Notes under the pieces: generated by a model
The model's database searches: none
What the model saw: the letters and a program-made list of their open reading frames with translations, nothing else
Told to the model about the DNA's origin: nothing
DNA from: Gimesia fumaroli
GTDB taxonomy: Bacteria > Planctomycetota > Planctomycetia > Planctomycetales > Planctomycetaceae
Length of the DNA stretch: 64,000 nt
Direction of reading: 5' to 3'
Assembly: GCF_007754425.1 (NCBI RefSeq)
Contig: NZ_CP037452.1
Span: 5,121,164 to 5,185,163 of the forward strand
Shown here: positions 1 to 13,700 of the stretch, in pieces
How positions within the stretch are numbered: position 1 is the stretch's first letter
Layout: each line of letters opens with the position of its first letter
Made by a program: the position numbers and the translations under genes

Positions 1-593
1 TTGCGAACGCGCAAACTGTCGATGTGCATGAACTGGGCACCAATGGATCGGCAGTAGGTGTTCTTTAACCATTGGATCATTTCTCGCAACGTACGCTGCG
101 AGGGCCCTCCAAAGGTGGATGTGGAGAAAATCCGGTCATAGTCCCGTTCGGAAAAATCATAGAACTCGGGCATTAACTCGGCAGGTGTGGACCGTTTTTT
201 CCCCAATGGATCAAGCGATGCCAGAATGTGTCCCCGGACTCGATAATTTCGAATCAGCTGATCGAGACGTTCCTGTCGATCAGCAATTTTCATTGTCTGG
301 CGATCCGTTCCTTCCGTTTTTTGCGATCCGGGAGGATTGAACATCGTATGACGTTTGAAGGAAGGCCCAAAGCCTGGTCTTTGCTTACGCGTGATTTTGT
401 GAGGGAACCGGGCGAAGAAATCCTGCCATTCCTGCGAGACGGAGCCTGGCGACTTCAAATAGCTCGCATACAGCTCTTCAACGAACGTTAACGATTCCGA
501 GCTGATTTCGTTAACTAACTCTTCCGGCAACTGACTCTCATAGTGTCCATTGTCGTCAAAGTGGGATGAAACTGCATCTGGTTTATCTAACAT
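1..593 (-). CDS. sucA: 2-oxoglutarate dehydrogenase E1 component, N-terminal part (cut by window edge)
   Basis: The reading frame starts at the ATG at 593 and runs off the left edge, so only the first 197 residues are seen. A GGAGAGG ribosome binding site lies 5 bases before the ATG. The N-terminal segment (LYASYLKSPGSVSQEWQDFF) is the small E1 domain that binds the E2 core. Further in, IRNYRVRGHILASLDPLG and YCRSIGAQFMHIDSLRVR match the conserved start of the OdhA/SucA catalytic region. The enzyme is the thiamine-diphosphate-dependent E1 of the TCA-cycle 2-oxoglutarate dehydrogenase complex and decarboxylates 2-oxoglutarate. The catalytic centre and any sucB partner lie outside the window. 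The family call is secure; completeness of the gene cannot be judged. Confidence 0.93.
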   Translation of the reverse strand, partial: MLDKPDAVSSHFDDNGHYESQLPEELVNEISSESLTFVEELYASYLKSPGSVSQEWQDFFARFPHKITRKQRPGFGPSFKRHTMFNPPGSQKTEGTDRQTMKIADRQERLDQLIRNYRVRGHILASLDPLGKKRSTPAELMPEFYDFSERDYDRIFSTSTFGGPSQRTLREMIQWLKNTYCRSIGAQFMHIDSLRVR

Positions 594-1000
594 TGTGCCC
601 TCTCCGGGCTTAGAGACGAACAACCGACAAAATACCATAGATGCCCCTCAGACAAGGGATTCACCACTGGATTGTCGATGAAACGAGTTCTAAACGGTTT
701 TCTTTTACGCTATTGTATAAGATCAGAGTTTTAAAGCTCTCTCCTCAAGCTGACTTGCGCTGTCATTGTGAAAGTTACCAAACTCGTTTTGGCATTCCTA
801 CTCATCCGCTGCCAATCTTTTATCCAAAATTTCAGGAAAAACCGGAATAACAGGCAAATGTATGCCTGGATTATAATGCAGAGACCTTGAATACCGAAAC
901 ACAAATGCAGACTGCGCAACAAAAAAACCGGCTCCGATAAAAGTTCGCATCGGGCCGGCTTTTCGATGTAGCCTTTGTCATTCGCGATTCTGCGAATGTA
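594..1000. other. Gene-free stretch between sucA and the DUF3467 gene
   Basis: Short open frames exist on both strands but none has a plausible ribosome binding site or a recognisable protein. The right end carries the terminator of the DUF3467 gene (921-964). The rest probably holds the sucA promoter, but no convincing -35/-10 pair was seen. Confidence 0.5.
921..964 (-). terminator. Rho-independent terminator of the DUF3467 gene
   Basis: Read on the minus strand, a GC-rich stem (GCCGGCCCGAT pairing with ATCGGAGCCGG, with one mismatch) has a loop of about 9 bases and is followed by a run of seven T. It lies 37 bases past the stop codon of the DUF3467 gene. Confidence 0.8.
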
Positions 1001-1351
1001 CTATGACTTCTGAACAACACGTTTACGAATGTCTGTTTCCAGAACTCCGAATGCCTGTTCGTGACGTTGCAGTGCCATTGAAAGTGCACTCAGCAGTCGC
1101 TTGGCGGTGTAGTGATTCAGAATAATCCGCTGGCCAACGTTGATCTCAGTATTCGCAGGATCAAGAGGCTGTGGATTTAAACCCAGGTCCAGAATCAATT
1201 CTTCTGGAGTACTGGAAACGCGGCAGAAGTTAGCATAGCTGGCTGCGACGTTGTCGTCGTTCACCTTCACCTGCTGCTGTTGTTGAGCTGGCGCCTGTCC
1301 TGCTGCTTCTGTTGTAGCTTCAGCTGATTTTTCATCTTTCTTAGCACTCAC
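1001..1351 (-). CDS. DUF3467 family protein
   Basis: This is a 116-residue protein starting at GTG 1351, preceded by a good GAGGAGA ribosome binding site. The first 30 residues are charged and glutamine-rich (a run of five Q) and probably disordered. From about residue 35 on it matches DUF3467: YANFCRVSSTPEELILDLGL, then NVGQRIILNHYTAKRLLSAL and a C-terminal helix ending in basic residues. The function of DUF3467 is unknown; family members are small cytosolic proteins. The gene stands alone with its own terminator. No signal peptide or membrane segment is visible. Confidence 0.85.
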   Translation of the reverse strand: MSAKKDEKSAEATTEAAGQAPAQQQQQVKVNDDNVAASYANFCRVSSTPEELILDLGLNPQPLDPANTEINVGQRIILNHYTAKRLLSALSMALQRHEQAFGVLETDIRKRVVQKS

Positions 1352-1730
1352 GCTTGGTTTCTCCTCAATGTTATAAAATCTTAAGAAGTAATTGGTTCCA
1401 GAAATAGGGACCTGAACTGATGGGGAATCAAAACGATCTGTTTAAAAAACAGCTTCCCCCCGTGTTAGATTGCTTTGTCATGACTTGTTCAAAGACTCCT
1501 GAAACATAACATCAGATTGTTCAGTATTCAAGAAAAGAGAGGACAGACTTTGAAAGTCTTTAAATACATTCATGTTGGATTAACGAAATTGACTGCATGT
1601 TGCTAAAAGGCAACGCATCCCCCATCTTTCCTACAGCAGCCATTTAGTTTACATTAGAGAAAAAGCGTCCTTATGGTGATTTAAAAAGCCCCCATAAGGA
1701 CGCGTCGTTCACTTATGAACTTCACCTGAC
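1352..1730. other. Gene-free stretch between the DUF3467 gene and the giant gene
   Basis: The stretch holds the upstream region of the DUF3467 gene on the right strand side of its start and the terminator of the giant gene (1659-1703). No open frame of interest and no clear promoter motif was found. Confidence 0.5.
1659..1703 (-). terminator. Rho-independent terminator of the giant gene
   Basis: A perfect 12-base stem (GCGTCCTTATGG / CCATAAGGACGC) with a 15-base loop is followed on the minus strand by TTTTTCTCT. It sits about 28 bases past the stop codon of the 13.3-kb gene. Confidence 0.85.
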
Positions 1731-4700
1731 TTACAGAATGGGGCCTGCCCAGTCAGAGAAGACATCGTCAAATTCCGCATCGAACTCTTGAGTCAGCCCC
1801 AGAAGATCGGAATCGGTTTCTGTCTGGCCAGCATCGGAGTTCGGGCTGTGTTCGCGGCTGTCAACGATAGACAGCCCATTGAGCCGCAGGTTGCTGACCT
1901 GTTCGTCATTCAGACCTTCCAACACGGTTAAATCAAGCTCGTCCTGATTCAGTGTAGACGAATTGAGATTCAACTGAGTTCGAGTCAGATTGAACTGTGG
2001 CAGTACACTTTCGTTCAATTCTGTCACGTTGCTGGAAAGCACAACCGTATTGGATTCCAAAGCCATCAACGGCTCATTACCAGCCACAAGCTGCTCATCA
2101 GCAGGCAGATTTGCCATTAGAGGAGCATTCATGCCAACCAGAATTTCATAGCTGCCTGAAGCAGCAGCTTCGTGAGCAGACTGCAGAATCAAGGCATCCA
2201 GAATCGAAGGCAGCTTGCGAACCCCTGGATCAAGTGTCGCATTCATGACATCACCAGCATGAACCGTATCATCCAGGTGCAAGCCATCATCGGTCAGAGT
2301 GGCTTCGAAGCCACTGCCAACAAAGCTCAACGTTCCACCAACTCCGGTTTGCACGAAGCTTTCAAACGGTGCATACGTTTCAGTGAACCCGAGCACGTGA
2401 CCAATTTCGTGCAACAGAACCGTCAACAAGTCATAGTGACCAGCGGCATCGGAACCGGCATCAGCGGTGTAAGCCACGCCACCTTCCAGATCTGTATCAC
2501 TGAAGGCAGAAGAGTCCAGATCCGAATACCAGCCCAGGCCGGCGGCATTGTCATCTAGAGTTACAATCCCGGAAACAGGACGACCTTCAGAGTCAACTCC
2601 GGTAATCTGACCTTCACCCAGTTGAGTACCACCCAGGTTGGTAATGACAAGCTGAATATCCAGTGGTTCAGCCAGCCCCAACGCATCCTGCCAGATACCC
2701 AACGCTTCATCCATCACCTGATCAATGGAGGAATCACCAGTGATATCGGTCGTTTTACCATACCAGCGTTGCAGGAAGTTGGCAGGATAAACAACATCTT
2801 TGTCTCCCCCTTTTTGAATACCGTAGTTAGATACGAAATATCTCAAATCCCGATTGTCCACGGTACCACTTTTATCAGCATCCAATGCCCAGACATAGGG
2901 TGAATCTGAATCAAGTACATTCTGACCATAAATTGTAACCAAGACAACCAGATCGCGAGCATTGATCGTATCATCATCATTCACATCATAGGCAATCGCC
3001 CATAGATCCGTCTCGGGAGCATCACCGACAATCAAAGTGGTATCACTTCCATTTGTCAGATTGACATTCACATTACTGAGTGACAGCCCCAAAGCATGCG
3101 GGCCGATGAATTTGTCTTCAAAGTCAATGGAGACATCATCCTGTGCCAACGATTCGAACTTGACTCGAGCCAGCAGGGTTTTATTCCCGTTCCCAGCCTT
3201 TTCATAGTTCGCTGTCCCACTCAGTCCAGTCACAACCCCCGTCGTATCATCGATCACAGCCTGTCCTGAGTCTGCAAAGGCCCTGCTGAATTCAATTTCC
3301 GTCGCTGAGAAGAAATTCGTATTGTAGTTTAAGTCAACTGCTGCATCAGTGATTCCTCTCGCATCTGCAGTCTCCACATAAACTTCAACCCAGAACGAGC
3401 TCCATTCATCAATCCAGGTATCACTGGCGGGTAACCCGGTAGTCTGTGCGAACGCATCCAATTCTGTCTGAGTTCGAACGACGACCAGATCGATGGTTGT
3501 CCCTTCATCCAGTGTGGTATCAATCTCAATCGCCTGAGTACCATGTAACGGTGCTACCCCTTCCTGGACGGTAATTGTCAGGTCATAGCTACCGACATCG
3601 GCGGGGTCTACACCTGTAGGTCGACCCGCAGTATTGGTTGGGTCATAAGTTGACGGATCATCAGAATCATTATAGGCACTGACACCAATATAGTAGGTCC
3701 CGGTTGAAGACGCAGTAAATGAAACATACGAGTCAAACGGGAATGCTAACTGGTCTACAAGAAATTCATCCGGCGCCAAAGCATTATCAGAGTAGGCAAC
3801 TTGATTGCCCAGGGAATCAAAGATGCGTACGACACTATCCAGTCCCGTCTCAAACATATTGGCATCGATATCCACAATCACCGAATCCCCGGCATCCAAT
3901 TGAATCTCGAACATGTCGACATCCAGCAACGGGTCAGCAATGACGGTGTTGTTTCCGATAATTCCCTGGTAGACCTGAGTTCCAGGAGCCGCCGAGGTCA
4001 AACCGGTCACTTCCGCTGTGGCCAGAGTGTCACCAGCTTCATCTGTTTCATCCTGATTTACATTGAAACGGGCAGTCGCTGACCCCACCAGATTCAGTAC
4101 CACATCGTTACCGTCTTCAGTTGTAAATTCGATGCGACGGCTGATCGGAATCAGCAACTCAAAAATACCTGGCGAAACTAATGTTAAGTTAGCCTGACTC
4201 CAAGCCGCTAGCCCGGTAGGAGCCATCGTCAGCGGATCGAAGAACGACATCGTTTCATCGGCTGTCGACTCTGAATTCGTAGTAAATACTCCATTACCTT
4301 CACTCGGAACAGAGACCATTGAATCCAGCAGGCCGTTCTCCAGTAACCAGTCTTCCGAGATATCAAAGTTTCCGGAGCCATCCAACACCTGCCGACTTGA
4401 GATCACCTGGGCAATCGCATCACGAATCGCCAGACTTATTTCAGCATCGAAGGTACCTGAAAGAGGTACCGTGATCTCAAAAGTCTGATCGCCGACCAGA
4501 CCAAAGTCCGCCAGATCCAAGCTCGAGTAATCTAGTGTACCACCTCGGTCCGGTCGGGCCAGACCTGAGGGATTAACTTCGATGTAAGAATCAACAATCT
4601 GAATCGTTCCGGGATCATTCACATCATCCAGAAGCACATCCAGACGGCCACTGACGCTGGGCGAATTCAAACCGGCTGACTGGGGCAGCAGATTAATCTC

Positions 4701-7700
4701 TTGACCATCAATTGTAATGGTCCCCGACACGGACAGGTTACTGAGATCAGTCTGAATAAAGAACTCGGAAGGAGTAACTTGATCCACTGTAGTATTGGTT
4801 ATCGAAAGCTGGCTAAAGTCTATCGTTTTGTCTCGGTTTACTCCGTCGTCTCCAGAGATTAAATCAGTCGTGTCAATCATGAAATCGACATCATCTGCTA
4901 CGTTATCTGCACTAAATACGGCATAACCGACCCGACCATATCCATTGGAAACAAGATCGGGAAGCACGCTCGTAGCACTGATATCATTCAGCACACCACC
5001 GGGAGCATCAACATCGAGCACTGTGGTAAGGAAACCAAAGGCGGAAGTATCAATTGTAAATAGATCTTCAACCAGCGAAGTATCAGCGACATCCCACATC
5101 ATGTCCATTAGAATCGAAGAGAGACCAGCAGTCGTTGTAGACTGACCGGCCAGCACCTGGGCTAACTGATCACTGATCCAGATTTCCACAACATACTGGT
5201 CACCTACAGCCACCTGGCTGATAGACGAGGGCAGGTCAGTCACATCGGCAACTTCAGGAGAAACAACAATATTTCCCCCCGAGGCAATTGAAGGAGTGCC
5301 GGCGCCTCCCGTATTCTCGATCACCTCGACAGCCAGAACTCCGTCATACAATTTATCAATGATGGCACTAGACAGCCCTTCTCCAAGAGTCCATGTTCCG
5401 GTCAGTATGTCATTCACTGAATCAATGGTTGGGTTATCATGAGCTGAACTGTTACTGAAGATGGTAAACAATACATCATCATTTGTGGTATCAATGATCC
5501 TGAGTTCTTTCAAATCATCTGTGGAGTCACCATTGGCTGTCCCATCAACATCCAGGTCATAATCACCAAGATAGATCGAATAAGTCAGATCCTGTAATCC
5601 ATTGACCAGCTGGAACCGAGCCCCCCCCAATTCGTCGAGGACTACCGTACCGACATTTAATTCGGCCCGGAACGAAGTGAAGTCTCTGCCACTGGATTCC
5701 ACATCCCGGGCAATCAGCCGGATATCCACTGTCGCCTGCGGAACTGGGGTCAGCGTAAATGTGCTGGTCACATCATCAGAAAGCGTATCATCAGAATGAG
5801 CAGTCACCGTAATCACCAGAGGCAGACGCACCTGTTCTGAATCGTAGTCGGTATAAGTGATATTTAAATCACTGCCTGAGATCGCAACATTGGCCCAGAA
5901 GTTGGCGGGTAACGCATCTCCTGCCATACCACCTTCGACATGTGCTTCCACCATATAGGTCACAGTATCACCAACATCAGGATCATTGAAATGGAGATCC
6001 AGATCAATCGTTTCCGGCGTCAGGCCATCGCGGGAAATATTTTCCAAGGGTACGTCAGTCAGCATCAATAACTCATTGCTTCCAGTCACAGTGACAGTTA
6101 CGGTTGCAGTATCAGTCGTATCCCCATCAGTGATTTTATAGGTAAAAATATCTGTGTCGAAATCAGTCGGTTCAAACAGATCTGGAAACATTCCATTTGG
6201 ATCATAAACCAACGTCCCATCTGCTTGCAGAGTCACCGTCGCACCGGACTCCAGAGGAATCTCCATTCCCACTGTAGCGGTAGTTGTCCCCAGTACTGGG
6301 TCGGTGATTTCAATAACGGACAGCGTATCACTCGCATCCGCATCGGTATCGGGACCATTTCCGTTATCCAGGCGAACATCGAAGTTCAACGGAGTATCCT
6401 TGGTCGTTGTCACTCCGTCATCTGCCGCCATCACGGGGTCATTCACACCGGTGATCGTAATCGTCACCGTCGCCGTATCAGTACCGCCGTTGCCGTCACT
6501 GATCGTGTAGGTAAATTCGTCAGTCGCGGTTTCACCCACAGCAAGGAAATCAAAGGCACCAACCGGATTGTAGTCAAAATTACCGCCTGACGTCAGAGTG
6601 ACGGTGGCTCCTGAGGAAAGGACAAACGGATCGCCGACGGTACCGCTTGTCATCCCTTCGCTGATGCCGGTCACGGTAAACGAATCACTCAGATCGTCAT
6701 CACTGTCAGCACCATTTCCGTTGTCGGCAAAGACATCACCACCGACGAGCACAGTATCTTCACCCGTCGAGAATCCATCAGCCTGAGCAACAGGAGCATC
6801 ATTCACACCCGAAATCGTAATCGTCAGCGTTTGAGAGACCGTTCCCCCATTGCCGTCACTCACATCGTAGCTGTAAGTGATGACTTCTGATTCATCGAAA
6901 GCCAGATCATTATAGTAGCTTGGATCAATCGTCCAACTCGAAGCAGTGTCCATGGTGATTCCACCAATATCTCCTGCGTTCGTTTGCATCAAATTGAGAA
7001 CAGATAAGGTATCGCTCTGATCAACATCAGTGGCATTCGTCAGCAGATCCAGGCTGAAGTTTGCATCATCTTCAGTCGCCATTGTCGAGACTGCAGCACT
7101 TACGGCGGGGCTGTCATTCACACCGGTAATTGTGATCATCGCGGTTTGAGCAACCACGCCCCCTTCACCGTCGATCACATTGTAGCTGTAAGTGATCACG
7201 GCTGATTCACCGAACGCCAGGTAGTTGTAAGCACTCGGGTCAATATCCAGCTGGTTCCCGTTGACGGTCACACCACTGTCATCGCCGCCCGTCAGCATCA
7301 GATTGGACACATTCAGCATGTCCGTCGTATCAGGATCACTGGCATTCGTCAGCAGATCCAGGCTGAAGTCCGCATCATCTTCCGTCACTGTGGTGGTCAC
7401 AGCAGCACTCACGGCAGGGCTGTCATTTACACCGGTGATTGTGATCGTCGCGGTCTGAGCCACAACACCACCTTCACCGTCGATCACATTGTAACTGTAG
7501 GTGATCACGGCTGATTCACCGAACGCCAAGTAATTATAAGCACTCGGGTCAATATCCAGCTGGTTCCCGTTAACGGTCACACCACTGTCATCGCCGCCGG
7601 TCAGCATCAGACTGGACACATTCAGCATGTCCGTCGTATCAGGATCACTGGCATTCGTCAGCAGATCCAGGCTGAAGTCCGCATCGTCTTCCGTTGCCAT

Positions 7701-10700
7701 TGTCGAGACTGCAGCACTTACGGCAGGGCTGTCATTCACACCGGTAATTGTGATCGTCGCGGTCTGAGCCACAACGCCCCCTTCACCGTCGATCACATTG
7801 TAGCTGTAAGTGATCACGGCTGATTCACCGAACGCCAGATAATTATAAGCACTCGGGTCAATATCCAGCTGGTTCCCGTTAACGGTCACACCACTGTCAT
7901 CGCCGCCCGTCAGCATCAGACTGGACACATTCAGCATGTCCGTCGTATCAGGATCACTGGCATTCGTCAGCAGATCCAGGCTGAAGTCCGCATCATCTTC
8001 CGTCGCCATTGTCGAGACTGCAGCACTTACGGCAGGGCTGTCATTCACACCCGTGATCGTGATCGTGGCAGTTTGAGCAACCACGCCCCCTTCACCGTCA
8101 ATCACATTGTAACTGTAGGTGATCACGGCTGATTCACCGAACGCCAGATAATTATAAGCACTCGGGTCAATATCCAGCTGGTTCCCGTTAACGGTCACAC
8201 CACTGTCATCGCCGCCGGTCAGCATCAGATTGGACACATTCAGCATGTCCGTCGTATCAGGATCACTGGCATTCGTCAGCAGATCCAGGCTGAAGTCCGC
8301 ATCATCTTCCGTCACTGTGGTGGTCACAGCAGCACTTACGGCAGGGCTGTCATTCACACCCGTGATCGTGATCGTGGCGGTTTGAGCCACAACACCACCT
8401 TCACCGTCGATCACATTGTAGCTGTAAGTGATCACGGCTGATTCACCGAACGCCAGGTAGTTGTAAGCACTCGGGTCAATATCCAGCTGGTTCCCGTTAA
8501 CGGTCACACCACTGTCATCGCCGCCGGTCAGCATCAGACTGGACACATTCAGCATGTCCGTCGTATCAGGATCACTGGCATTCGTCAGCAGATCCAGGCT
8601 GAAGTCCGCATCATCTTCAGTCACTGTGGTGGTCACAGCAGCACTCACGGCGGGGCTGTCATTCACACCCGTGATCGTGATCGTGGCGGACTGGGGCACA
8701 GAGCCACCATTGCCGTCTATCACGTCGTAGGTATAAACAATCACGGCAGACTCACCGACCGCCAGAAAGTCATACGCACTCGGATCAATGTCCAGTTGAT
8801 TCCCGTTGACTGTGATACCTGTGTTATTGCCACTGAACTTGACCAGATTGCTGACCATTAAGATGTCCGTCGTATCGACATCACTGGCGTTGACCAGCAG
8901 ATCCAGGCTATAGCTGGCATCGTCTTCGGTTACCGTCGAAGTCACAGTTGCCATACTCACAGTCGGTGCGTCATTCACACCGTTAATCGTGATCGTGGCC
9001 GTCTGAGCCACAGAGCCACCTTTACCATCAACCACATTATAACTGTACTCAATCACGGCTGTCTCACCGGCAGCCAGACTGTTATACACACTCGGATCAA
9101 TGTCCAGCGAATTACCGTTAATGGTAATCCCGCTATCGTCGCCACTTGTTTTCATCAGATTACTGACCATTAAGATGTCAGTCGCATCCACATCGCTGGA
9201 ATTTGACAGGAGATCCAGATTAAAGGCAACATCGTCTTCTGTAGGAAGTGAGAGTACAGCCATACTCACAGTCGGAGGATCATTCACACCAGTAATCGTA
9301 ATCGTCGCCGTCTGAGCAATCACGCCCCCTTCACCGTCAATCACATTGTAGCTGTAAGTGATCACGGCTGATTCACCGAACGCCAGATAATTATAAGCAC
9401 TCGGGTCAATATCCAGCTGGTTCCCGTTAACGGTCACACCACTGTCATCGCCGCCAGTCAGCATCAGACTGTCTACATTCAGCATGTCCGTCGTATCAGG
9501 ATCACTGGCATTGGTTAACAGATTCAGGCTATAGTTCGCGTCATCTTCAGTCACCATTGAAGTTACGGCTGCACTGACTGTCGGACCGTCGTTCGCTCCG
9601 ATAATGGTCACAGTGACGGTCCCAGTATCTTCACCACCACGTTCATCTTGTATTGTATAAGTAAAGGTATCCGTCGTCATTTCCCCGACTGCCAGATAAT
9701 CAAAGGCGCCTGTCGGATCATAATTAATCAGATTCCCATTCAATGCTAGCATGGCACCACCGGCCGACGTCATGCTGGGAAGACCGGAAACGAACAGGTT
9801 GTTATCATCACCATCGGGGTCGGAATCATTGCCGAGAACGTTGATGCCATTGAGAGGAGTATCCTCGCCTGTCGAACCGGCGTTGTCCGAATTGGCGATC
9901 GGCAACTGGTTCGCCGAAATGGTTAATGTCACGGTTGCTGTATCAAATCCACCATCACCATCACTGATCTGATAGGTAAACGTATCCGTTTCCGTAGCTG
10001 TTCCTGAAAGATGACTAAACATCCCATTCGGATCATAGTTGAATGTGCCGTCGTCATTTAAGGTCAGCAATGCGCCCCATGTTGAAAGCACTATTTGTGC
10101 ATTCACATTCATAGCAGAATTTTCTACTTCTGAAACCATAAATGTGTCACTAGCATCCGGATCACTGTCGGCACCACTACCGTTATCGGCAAAAACGCTG
10201 CCATTAAAAACAAAATCTTTATTGACATCAAAGGCATCGGCCTGAGCCACCGGAGGATCATTTACACCGGTGATCGTGATCGTCGCTGTCTGAGCAACCA
10301 CGCCCCCTTCACCGTCAATCACATTGTAACTGTAGGTGATCACGGCTGATTCACCGAACGCCAGATAATTATAAGCACTCGGGTCAATATCCAGCTGGTT
10401 CCCGTTAACGGTCACACCACCGTCATCGCCGCCCGTCAGCATCAGACTGGACACATTCAGCATGTCCGTCGTATCAGGATCACTGGCATTCGTCAGCAGA
10501 TCCAGGCTGAAGTCCGCATCATCTTCAGTCGCCATTGTCGAGACTGCAGCACTTACGGCAGGGCTGTCATTCACACCGGTAATTGTGATCGTCGCTGTCT
10601 GAGCAACCACGCCCCCTTCACCGTCGATCACATTGTAACTGTAAGTGATCACGGCTGATTCACCGAACGCCAGATAATTATAAGCACTCGGGTCAATATC

Positions 10701-13700
10701 CAGCTGGTTCCCGTTAACGGTCACACCACTGTCATCGCCACCGGTCAGCATCAGATTGGACACATTCAGCATGTCCGTCGTATCAGGATCACTGGCATTC
10801 GTCAGCAGATCCAGGCTGAAGTCCGCATCATCTTCCGTCACTGTGGTGGTCACAGCAGCACTCACGGCAGGGCTGTCATTTACACCGGTAATTGTGATCG
10901 TCGCGGTCTGAGCAACCACGCCCCCTTCACCGTCGATCACATTGTAGCTGTAAGTGATCACGGCTGATTCACCGAACGCCAGATAATTATAAGCACTCGG
11001 GTCAATATCCAGCTGGTTCCCGTTAACGGTCACACCACTGTCATCGCCGCCCGTCAGCATCAGATTGGACACATTCAGCATGTCCGTCGTATCAGGATCA
11101 CTGGCATTCGTCAGCAGATCCAGGCTGAAGTCCGCATCATCTTCCGTCACTGTGGTGGTCACAGCAGCACTCACGGCAGGGCTGTCATTTACACCGGTGA
11201 TTGTGATCGTCGCGGTCTGAGCCACAACGCCCCCTTCACCGTCGATCACATTGTAGCTGTAAGTGATCACGGCTGATTCACCGAACGCCAGATAATTATA
11301 AGCACTCGGGTCAATATCCAGCTGGTTCCCGTTAACGGTCACACCACTGTCATCGCCGCCCGTCAGCATCAGATTGGACACATTCAGCATGTCCGTCGTA
11401 TCAGGATCACTGGCATTCGTCAGCAGATCCAGGCTGAAGTCCGCATCATCTTCCGTCACTGTGGTGGTCACAGCAGCACTCACGGCAGGGCTGTCATTTA
11501 CACCGGTGATTGTGATCGTCGCGGTCTGAGCCACAACGCCCCCTTCACCGTCGATCACATTGTAGCTGTAAGTGATCACGGCTGATTCACCGAACGCCAG
11601 ATAATTATAAGCACTCGGGTCAATATCCAGCTGGTTCCCGTTAACGGTCACACCACCGTCATCGCCGCCCGTCAGCATCAGATTGGACACATTCAGCATG
11701 TCCGTCGTATCAGGATCACTGGCATTCGTCAGCAGATCCAGGCTGAAGTCCGCATCATCTTCCGTCACTGTGGTGGTCACAGCAGCACTCACGGCAGGGC
11801 TGTCATTTACACCGGTGATTGTGATCGTCGCGGTCTGAGCCACAACACCACCTTCACCGTCGATCACATTGTAACTGTAGGTGATCACGGCTGATTCACC
11901 GAACGCCAAGTAATTATAAGCACTCGGGTCAATATCCAGCTGGTTCCCGTTAACGGTCACACCACTGTCATCGCCGCCGGTCAGCATCAGACTGGACACA
12001 TTCAGCATGTCCGTCGTATCAGGATCACTGGCATTCGTCAGCAGATCCAGGCTGAAGTCCGCATCGTCTTCCGTTGCCATTGTCGAGACTGCAGCACTTA
12101 CGGCAGGGCTGTCATTCACACCGGTAATTGTGATCGTCGCGGTTTGAGCAACCACGCCCCCTTCACCGTCGATCACATTGTAGCTGTAAGTGATCACGGC
12201 TGATTCACCGAACGCCAGATAACTATAAGCACTCGGGTCAATATCCAGCTGGTTCCCGTTAACGGTCACACCACTGTCATCGCCGCCCGTCAGCATCAGA
12301 CTGGACACATTCAGCATGTCCGTCGTATCAGGATCACTGGCATTCGTCAGCAGATCCAGGCTGAAGTCCGCATCATCTTCCGTCGCCATTGTCGAGACTG
12401 CAGCACTTACGGCAGGGCTGTCATTCACACCGGTAATTGTGATCGTGGCAGTTTGAGCAACCACGCCCCCTTCACCGTCGATCACATTGTAACTGTAAGT
12501 GATCACGGCTGATTCACCGAACGCCAGATAATTATAAGCACTCGGGTCAATATCCAGCTGGTTCCCGTTAACGGTCACACCACTGTCATCGCCGCCCGTC
12601 AGCATCAGATTGGACACATTCAGCATGTCCGTCGTATCAGGATCACTGGCATTCGTCAGCAGATCCAGGCTGAAGTCCGCATCATCTTCCGTCACTGTGG
12701 TGGTCACAGCAGCACTTACGGCAGGGCTGTCATTTACACCGGTGATTGTGATCGTCGCGGTCTGAGCCACAACACCACCTTCACCGTCGATCACATTGTA
12801 ACTGTAGGTGATCACGGCTGATTCACCGAACGCCAAGTAGTTATAAGCACTCGGGTCAATATCCAGCTGGTTCCCGTTAACGGTCACACCACTGTCATCG
12901 CCGCCCGTCAGCATCAGATTGGACACATTCAGCATGTCCGTCGTATCAGGATCACTGGCATTCGTCAGCAGATCCAGGCTGAAGTCCGCATCATCTTCCG
13001 TTGCCATTGTCGAGACTGCAGCACTTACGGCAGGGCTGTCATTCACACCGGTAATTGTGATCGTCGCGGTTTGAGCAACCACGCCCCCTTCACCGTCGAT
13101 CACATTGTAGCTGTAAGTGATCACGGCTGATTCACCGAACGCCAGATAATTATAAGCACTCGGGTCAATATCCAGCTGGTTCCCGTTAACGGTCACACCA
13201 CCGTCATCGCCGCCGGTCAGCATCAGACTGGACACATTCAGCATGTCCGTCGTATCAGGATCACTGGCATTCGTCAGCAGATCCAGGCTGAAGTTCGAGT
13301 CATCTTCCGTCGCCATCGTGGTGACCGCCGCACTCACAGTAGGAGGATCATTGACTCCATGGATTGTGATCGTGACGGTGGCGGTATCAGTTCCGCCGTT
13401 ACCATCACTCACGGTGTAAGTAAAGTTCTCGGTCGTCGATTCACCAGCAGCCAGATACTCATACAATCCTTTAGGATCAAATGTGAAACTGCCATCAGCG
13501 GCGACATTCAGTTCTCCACCGGATCCAATGGTAATCGGCATCGCCACATTCACTGCGGAACCATTGACCTCTGTCACGGTCAGAGTGTCGTTCTCCACAT
13601 CGGTAACAAAAGCAAGTACACCCGGTGCAGGAAAGTTATTCAGAAAATCTTCATATGCAGTCGCGTCACCATCTACGGCGACAGGTGGATCATTGAGCGC

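Noticed and set aside
7123-13355. Regular repeats that look like a CRISPR array or satellite
   Set aside because: The units are 309 bases, adjoin without spacers and are fully in frame with the giant gene, so they are coding tandem repeats.
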